From assembly GCA_954871525.1 (NCBI GenBank), contig OX940863.1:23510001-23574000 (forward strand): a stretch of DNA of 64,000 nt, written 5' to 3'. Under the pieces are notes generated by a model that was given only the letters and a program-made list of their open reading frames with translations, searched no databases and was not told where the DNA came from. Below are positions 56,933-64,000 of this stretch, one piece after another. Source of the stretch: Parietaria judaica (Eukaryota > Streptophyta > Magnoliopsida > Rosales > Urticaceae). Position 1 is the stretch's first letter, and the number at the start of each line of letters is the position of its first letter. The position numbers and the translations under genes are program-made.

Positions 56933-57742
56933 TCCTTTGCAGTCCATTTCTGTTCTTCATTGCCGCTATGCAGAGTTGTTTCATAGAGATAGCTACTTCT
57001 GATGAACTTCATTAGTGTCTACAACTCTACATATATAATACTTTACATGCTTAGTTTTGATCTGACTCATTTAAAACTCCTAATATTCTCAATTGCATTC
57101 GATTCGAAAAGTATCAAACAAAGTTCATCGAAATCGTCTATTTAGGAACAATCTGCTATACATTTGTTCTTGCCTAATTTGATCTACTTCATATTATGAA
57201 TCATCAAACCAAATTGTACAAACCAGTTGTATTGCCGCTAGCAGCTGGAATTCAGGCTAATTTTGGTACTTCTGGTCTGTTTTCTTTGTTAAATAGATTC
57301 AGAATCAAGAATGCCAAAAAGTGTCGGAGGAAATGGAGAAAGAATATAACAAGATGTCTGAGCGGATTGCGGAAAGTCGAGAAGCGACAATGGTATTTGC
57401 TTCATAGCAAGTTGCTAGTGGTGTTTTTACGTCTTTCTATTCCCATATGGATATCTGACTGGTTAAGTTTCAGACATCGTATGCAGAATTCATAGCAGAT
57501 GCCCACGCCAGTACGTCTCACGGTACGTTCGATGACCGTTTCGAATTAATATACAGGACTTATCGATCGTAAGTACACTGGTAAATGGTATAAAATGTCA
57601 TCAAATCTAAAGATTATATGATGATTGAACTGCAAATTTTTGCTTCATATTATCAGCGTGTAAAACATCAATCACCAAACTATCACAATCGTTCGAGAAG
57701 TCCATGGATGAGCTACGGAAACGCTACGGGATTTCCTCTTAG
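56212..57742 (+). CDS. Conserved plant basic coiled-coil protein, unknown function
   Basis: Four exons, join(56212..56628, 57297..57392, 57474..57522, 57657..57742), give 215 residues; all introns are GT-AG and in register. Exon 2 could instead start at 57303 (two codons shorter). The N-terminal half is basic and Ser/Ala/Pro-rich with possible nuclear signals (KKRAVRTRK, TKRKRKT). From about residue 100 the sequence is helical and heptad-like: SIADLKDLMSSRVDDLKRLV, KVSEEMEKEYNKMSERIAES, ASYAEFIADAHAS-type and KLSQSFEKSMDELRKRYGIS to the end. The layout suggests a nuclear or chromosome-associated coiled-coil protein. I remember similar plant proteins but cannot name the family. Confidence 0.75.
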
Positions 57743-58134
57743 CCGGTAACGCCATTTAGTTGCAGGAGGTACGTATGAGTTTTCTATGGCTTTAATGGCT
57801 TATTTTGTTTTGATTGAAAGAAGGAAAATTATCTGCACTATAGTGATTTATATCATGTATTTGTCTCTGAAATATGTGTAAACTTTATAAAGTTCTTTCA
57901 CAACAGGAGAGATAATTTCAGATACTGATAATTTTTGTTTAGGCACATTAATTATTCTGTATACCTCATATTTTTTAACAAAGAATACTTTTAGCGTGTT
58001 TTTCTTCGTCTTCGTTTCCGTTTTTGTTCGAATTCATGTTTAAGCTTCCTACGAGATTGTGTCCTGCATTAGCTAGAGTGAAGTTTATTGTACAATCTTC
58101 TATTTCCTTGTTCTAAAGAGAAACTAGGAAGTTT
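57743..58134. other. 3' flank
   Basis: Likely 3' untranslated region; no other feature seen. Confidence 0.5.
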
Positions 58135-58445
58135 TTATAAAACCATCTTATTTGCAGTTCGCCCCATGTTTTTTCGTTTGTGGTGTCTTTTTGCCCCCAC
58201 TGCACTTTCAACCATTTTATTTGCAGTTTGCCCCATGTATTTACGTTTGTGGTGTCTTTTTGTCCCCTCTGCACTTTCATGAAAGTGCAGAGTAACCCCT
58301 AATAATACAGAGGGGACCAACATAAATGTCAAGTATGCAAAGTGCACTATAAATAAAATCTCAGAGAGAAAACTGCACCACAAATGATAGTTCAAGGGGC
58401 ATAGTGCACCGAAATAAATTTCTAAAGACAAAGGGCACCAGTAAA
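58135..58445. repeat. Tandem duplication and MITE-like block
   Basis: A unit of about 69 bp (ACCATCTTATTTGCAGTTCG ... CTGCACTTTCA) is present at 58141 and 58210. A block follows with GTGCA-rich phrases (GGGGCATAGTGCACC, AAGGGCACCA) typical of plant MITEs. CTTTCATGAAAG at the junction is a small palindrome. Confidence 0.65.
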
Positions 58446-58509
58446 CAAAATTCAGGGGTACTTTCCCCGATTTATTTTATTTTTATGAGATAATAGCAGC
58501 AGAGGAACC

Positions 58510-58862
58510 TAAGTTAGTCAAAATAAGTGGTCTTGTACCCAAGTTCCATTTGTAAAGGCCAAAGTACCGAAGTCGCATAAAAATGTAAGGCCCCTGTTTT
58601 CCTTTTCAATTCTGTCATTCCCATTAGTTTACAGTGTCTTGTCATCCTATCCTCATCTACCACATATCCTCGTAATAATAGACATGTAATAAAACGTGGT
58701 AAACGAGAAACCGATGACACATCACTGTAAGCTAACATGATAAACATAATGGAGACGGAGAACGTATGCCGTACACTTTTACGCAACTTGGATAATTCGG
58801 CCTTTATTTGGTACATGACCGCTAATTTTGCCTAAACTTGAGTATATTTACCGCTATTAGTT
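58510..58862. repeat. Diverged foldback MITE
   Basis: ATTTGTAAAGGCCAAAGTACCG at the left has an imperfect partner AATTCGGCCTTTATTTGGTACA at the right; the outer end ACTTGAGTATATTTACCGCTA resembles the local Mutator-like MITEs. Boundaries uncertain. Confidence 0.5.
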
Positions 58863-59477
58863 ATTTTTGGTTTCGGCTGACTATACACATTCTAATTCCT
58901 TGATTGTTTTTTGGGGTATTAATTTCAGAATACGTAGTCAAAGACAACAACACTGCAGATTTTAGCGAATCTTTTACCACTACACACGAAATCATGGATG
59001 TGAGACTTTGATACATTAGTGTTTGCTTTTGAAGCACAAATACGCAATTTCCAAACAATTGGTAAGCGGTCGATTGCTTCTTAAGAGTTGGGTGGGTCAA
59101 TTCTTTATAGGAATATGTGTCTTATTACACTTTTGAACCATGAGAGCTCAAAATCCGTTACTTGCGGAAGAAGTTGGAATGAAGAGTGAATATGTCGTTT
59201 GCATTCTTTCCTCGTTAAATCTCAAGAATTCAACTTGAAATATAATATGCATAAAGAATAATTGTGTCGATTAGAGAACAATATTAACTGGAAAATGTGT
59301 CGATTAGAAAAACGTTTTGGAAAGACCTAATGATTTTCAATGAGGGATATTTTATTAATGACTTGCTTATTAAAAAAATAGTGTTTACTCAAAGTAGCTG
59401 CAATCGGAAGAATACATTCAACTACAATTACATAAAGAAAGAAAGAGCATATACAAAATTCATGTATTTTATTTTGA

Positions 59478-59925
59478 GAAATAGCTCTTAATAGCCAAAT
59501 TGAAACGTTTGATTAGCCAAATAGCCAACTTTTCCTTTTTCTTTGCAAAATAGCCAAATTGATGAGGTGGCTATTTAATAACATATTTTATACCTATAAT
59601 ACCTTTTTAACATATTAACGTGTATTAACAAAGTTAATTTTTCTTAAAAATAAGAACATTTACTTGTGTTTACAGAAAATCTATATTAACATGTATTAAT
59701 TGAGTTAATTTGTTTAAAAATAAAAAATCGTGATTAAAATTTTAACAAAAATTTAATTTATTTTTAAACAAATTAACTTAGTTAATACACGTTAATACAA
59801 GGGTAATACGGTCTTTCGTGATTTATTAATGTGATTGATTGGCTATTTGGCAATATTAATAAAAAAGTTGGCTATTTTGCAAAATAATTTTTTAGTTTAG
59901 CTATATGGCTATATAGCCCTTTTAT
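59478..59925. repeat. Foldback MITE with TAGCCAAA ends
   Basis: AATAGCCAAATTGAAACG and CCAAATAGCCAAC at the left pair with GTTGGCTATTTTGC and GGCTATATAGCCC at the right. Inner words AATTTGTTTAAAAATAAA / TTTATTTTTAAACAAATT also pair. About 450 bp, non-coding. Confidence 0.7.
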
Positions 59926-60301
59926 TTTTTAGTCAACATTGAGGATATATTAATATAACCATGTGCTTATTGTACATTACATGTAATGCTACCAATCAAA
60001 AGCCATAATTACTAGGAAACAGGAGATCAGTACGAAACTGATCGTGAATTTCTTTTACTCAGTCAGCTACAAACTGAAAGATTTAAAATTTACCATTTCC
60101 GATAGCGAAACCACTCCAAAACCACATATTCGTCGTAAACTTGGGTACGAGGATGAGAGAGCAACAAGATACAGAGTCAAAGTTCAATGCAATGGATATC
60201 AAAAGTCAACTCCACAATCATTGACTTCGACTCAAAAGGTTAAAATCAAATTAGAATATTCATCAAATCACCTACTACTACTCACAATTCTCTTTTGTCT
60301 C

Positions 60302-60311
60302 TATATAAATA
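60302..60311 (+). promoter_or_regulatory. TATA box of the LRR receptor-like gene
   Basis: TATATAAATA starts 50 bp before the start codon at 60352, which implies a very short leader of roughly 15-20 nt. Confidence 0.6.
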
Positions 60312-60351
60312 CATTTAAACTCCTCCCTTCAACATATAATACACACAAAAA

Positions 60352-63300
60352 ATGGGTTGTTTTTCTCTAACTCTCCTTTTCATCCTAATTACCAAAACTA
60401 CCCTCAGCTTTTCTTGCATAGAAGAAGAAAGATCAGCTCTTTTACACTTCAAATCCACCTTCACCACTGAAACTCACTCCCATTCTATACTCTCTTCCTG
60501 GGATGGCACAAACTGCTGCGAATGGCCCGGGATTTCCTGCTCGAATTCCGCGACGGGACACGTGGCAAAGCTCGATATCCGGAACCGGGTGTACCCGGAT
60601 TCGTTCGGGTACGTCACCGGCGGCCCTGACCGACTGAAGTCGGCCGAGCTCAGCCCCAATTTGCCGAAGCTGAAGCAGTTGGAGTACTTGGATTTGAGCT
60701 GGAATGACTTCTCAGAGAGCGAAATTCCGTCGTTCATTGGCTCCATGAAGAGTCTACGATATCTGAACTTCTCTAACGCGAGGTTTAGTGGGCTTATTCC
60801 TCGCGATTTGGGCCGTATTGTGGGCCTTCAGGCGCTGGATCTCAGCTCAGGCCCAATGGAACAGGCCCACGAACTGTTTGTCGACGATCTCGAGTGGCTT
60901 TCACGGCTTGAATCACTAGGTATTATAAAGGGCATGTTTGTAATTTGTTGTCTTATCAAAAATTGTTTTAAGCTTCTGTTTTTATATTAATGTTTGAATT
61001 AAAAAATTTAGAAAATTATTTTCCTTACGAATTAGGTGATTTTTTTTTTTTGAAAATACCAATCTTTTATAATACATAACTCATTTTGCTAAAATTAATT
61101 TGTAGGCAGCCTTATGACCTTATCAACTTATTTTGTTGTTGTCTTTTGAAATCGTTTTTATTTGATTTATGATTGTCTTTCTTCGATCAGTTAGACCGTG
61201 TAATTTTTTTATTAATGAAAAAGTCCTGAAATTCCTCGAGTTGGTACATAATCTTATTTTCTTATAAGGAAATATTTTGTGCATAAGTATTTTCTTCATA
61301 TTTAATGTTATTTAAAATATAAAAATATAACTATTTACCATATTAATATAAATATATCGTGTAAGTTTATTTGCTCATTCAGATTTGAAAGAAATTTGAT
61401 TATTTAGGGGTGAACAGCCGAGTCTTTCGAGCGGTGCTTTACAAATAAAAGACCGAATACCGCATTTTCTCTAATAAAAATAGAATACCTTATTTTTAAT
61501 AATAAAAAAACGGTATTTATGGCATATTCGGTATTCGGTGTTCGGTTACGATTATATCAAAAAATTTACCTCAATTATTGCATCGAAAAACATGACTAAA
61601 ATTTAGTAAAAATGTTAATTAATATATATCATAAAATTTCAATAACATAATCATTAAGTATAAAAATAATGATAATTATAGACTTGAAACTAATAAACTC
61701 GATACGTATTATAAAAATAGAGGTTAATATACAGTATAACCTCTATAAATTAATATTGTTGGGACCGGCAAAAAATATTATCTTATCGGATTACTAATTA
61801 ACATATAAATTAATAATTTATTAATTTATACATTAATGAAGAAAAAAATATTAATCAGCTATAATTATATAAACATCTCTACTAACAAATAATTATTTCA
61901 ATTTATTATATCGAGAATATTAAAGTATCAATATTAAGAATATCAAGAGAGACTATTATGATTTAAAAATATTTTATTAAAGTACCAATGTCATAAATAT
62001 TTAAGAGCCCAATAAGATTAAAGATGAAGTTCAAGAAGACATTAATTTCAAGAAGAAACAAATTACAATATAATCATATTTTAAGAAGACTACATGATTA
62101 GTGATGTAACATTATCTTTTATTTAATGTGATTTCATAGTTATTTGTGTTATATTTTTATTTATAGTGATTTTATCATAAATAAAAAATAATTTTTTTAT
62201 ATTGAATTATTAATTTATATATCACTTGGGACCTATATACTTTCTAAAAAAATTATTATCTTATAAATTTAGCGAATTATTAATTTAGCTAGTTAGGCCC
62301 GAGTCGGGACCGGACAAAAATATTATTGAATCGCGACTATTAATTTATCGAGTATTAATTTATAGAGGTTCCACTATATTGTGTGATGTAAAATATATAA
62401 TTATACATTAAATTCTAATCATATATGGTAAATTTGATCTTTAATTAAATATGTTTCGCAATGATCGAATACTGCTACCGAATGATTAGATTTTTATTCG
62501 GTACATTTGATTTTAACAATTTAAATTTGGTATTCGATATATGCGGTATCAGTTATACGACTTTCGGGCTACGATTTTTTTGTTCACCTGACTACATTTA
62601 ATAAACTATTTCTTTTACAAACGAGTTCTATTTAAATGGACTATGTCGATCACAAGCCCGCAGATTAATTAAAAAAAAAAAACAGTTCTGAAATAATAAA
62701 ATTGAATTATATTTTTGAAAATTATATTTTATTTATAATAATAAAAATCACGCTTTAAAATAAAATATATTGGTTGAATATTCAATAAATTAATAATTAT
62801 AATTAAATAATATATTTTTATCTGATCTTAATATAATAGATTTTTTTAGTTCTAATAATATTAATGGTACTAGAGTTCTTTCTTAGTATGTCTAATTATT
62901 TTTCTATATTAACAGAGTCAGTTGACTTTAGCTGGGTCAACCTCAGACAAGGTTTGAGTCAAGTGTCAAAGGTACTGAACTCGCTTCCTTCGTTGACTTT
63001 TCTGCGACTATCCTCCTGCGGCCTCGGCGATCATCGGCTCGATTCATTACTCGGCGGCTTCGCGAACTCCACTTCTCTGAAACACCTCGATTTGAGCGTC
63101 AATGGCCTTCGCGGATCGATCCCCGACTCATTTCGGAATCTGAAATCCCTCAGAGTTCTCGATCTCTCGGCGAATCTCTTGAGCTCCGCGATTCCTCCGT
63201 GGATCGGTCGCGATCTGAAGCGCCTCCGGATTCTCAACCTCGGGTTCAATTACTTGCGAGGTACGGTTCCTGATTCTCTGGGGAGCCTCGAATCTCTCGA

Positions 63301-64000
63301 GCTTCTTGATCTGTCGTTCAACGAACTCGAGGGAGATTTTCCGATCTCTCTGTGGAGTCTCTGTAGGTTGAAAACCCTAGATTTCGGAGTGAACAGATTG
63401 AGTGGATCGATTTTGGTTGATCCTTTCGGTTCGAGCTCTGTTCGGAGGTGCCATGGCGGGAATCTGGAGAAGCTGATTTTGAGCTTGAACGAGTTCGCTG
63501 GTTCTTTGCCTGAATGGCTTGGACTGAACTTGGTCAATCTCAAAACCCTAGTTCTTGCGAACAACTCATTCTCTGGACGAATTCCCGAGTCATTTGGGAA
63601 TTTTTCGAAATTGGAAACCCTAGATCTCTCTCACAACCGATTAAACGGCTCGATCCCGGCTAGTTTGGGGAAACTTTCCGAGCTTAAAGTGCTGATTCTT
63701 TCCTCAAACTCACTGCGAGGAACCGTGTCGGAGAATCACTTTGGTAGCCTCTCAAAATTGAAAAAACTCGACCTTGGAAACAACGGTTTGGGTTTCCAAG
63801 TTAGGCCTCGGTGGTTGCCGCCATTTCTGGTCGTTTACCTGAATCTAGGGTCTTGTAAACTCGGTCCCGGTTTCCCGAGATGGCTTCGAAACCAGAAAGA
63901 AATCGTTACTCTTTACCTCTCAAACACGAGCATAGCGGACACTATCCCGAATTGGTTCTCGAGCCTGAAGTTTACCTTCTTAGACCTTTCGAACAACCGG
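60352..64000 (+). CDS. EIX-like LRR receptor-like protein, 5' part
   Basis: join(60352..60919, 62916..>64000), about 550 residues before the window ends in frame. A signal peptide (about 1-20, LTLLFILITKTTLSFS) is followed by an LRRNT_2 cap (CIEEERSALLHFKSTF to DGTNCCEWPGISCSN) and many extracellular LRRs such as LEYLDLSWNDFSESEIPSFI, LKTLVLANNSFSGRIPESF and LETLDLSHNRLNGSIPASL. The family (Cf/EIX type) perceives microbial molecules at the plasma membrane and signals through SOBIR1; the transmembrane part lies beyond the window. The intron (GT 60920, AG 62915) falls inside an LRR and restores frame exactly (LESL then ESVDFSWVNL). EIX-type genes are usually intronless here, so the 2.0-kb intron with a MITE is unusual. 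Confidence 0.88.
61732..62376. mobile_element. Emigrant/Lemi1-like MITE in the RLP intron
   Basis: CAGTATAACCTCTATAAATT at the left and AATTTATAGAGGTTCCACTA at the right, TA flanks, 645 bp. Internal words (GTTGGGACCGGCAAAAAATA and CCCGAGTCGGGACCGGACAA) show it is the same family as 46602-47248, inverted. Confidence 0.88.

Overview
The window is nuclear DNA from a flowering plant, most likely a eudicot; I cannot name the species. The evidence is GT-AG introns, TATA boxes, plant-only gene families (MAKR/BKI1-like, CML42/43-like, LEA_2/NHL-like, EIX-type LRR receptor-like protein), plant Ty1/copia and Ty3/gypsy (Tat-type) retrotransposons, and many MITEs in an AT-rich background. No bacterial or organellar genes, CRISPR arrays or rRNA genes were seen.

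Layout. 0.3-3 kb: a foldback element and AT-rich intergenic DNA. 3.0-9.7 kb: an old, broken Ty1/copia element with 131/132-bp LTRs, split in its integrase by a 2.7-kb solo LTR of another element. 10.9-11.4 kb: a long-TIR MITE. 12.2-15.3 kb: a truncated Tat-type Ty3/gypsy element with internal tandem repeats and a long antisense reading frame. 15.3-22.7 kb: gene-free DNA with hAT-type elements, including a very GC-rich 284-bp one at 19.6 kb. 22.8-25.4 kb: a three-exon MAKR-like gene; intron 2 holds a 971-bp near-perfect palindromic MITE, and a second member of that family lies just downstream. 27.7-34.1 kb: nested Mutator-like elements. The inner one is a 5.2-kb Pack-MULE carrying fragments of an FQR1/WrbA-like quinone reductase gene and an XPF/UVH1-like gene, separated by a 2.4-kb array of GTTAC/GTAAC half-palindromes. 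34.7-43.7 kb: a calmodulin-like gene on the minus strand, two well-bounded hAT elements and a TRIM-like remnant. 44.2-44.9 kb: an uncharacterised plant gene with an apparent 1-nt frameshift near its 3' end. 46.3-53 kb: Emigrant-like elements, a copia-type solo LTR, local duplications. 53.0-53.7 kb: an LEA_2/NHL-like membrane protein gene (minus). 56.2-57.7 kb: a four-exon gene for a basic coiled-coil protein. 60.4-64 kb: the 5' part of an EIX-like LRR receptor-like protein gene whose 2-kb intron holds an Emigrant-like element; it runs off the window.

The host genes are functionally unrelated: kinase regulation, calcium sensing, a membrane LEA_2 protein, a likely nuclear protein and a cell-surface receptor. 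There is no operon or obvious gene cluster. What ties the window together is its transposon history: many insertions can be bounded by exact or near-exact target-site duplications, and their nesting gives relative ages. The most unusual piece is the Pack-MULE with its GTTAC/GTAAC array. I do not see a clearly new enzymatic system.
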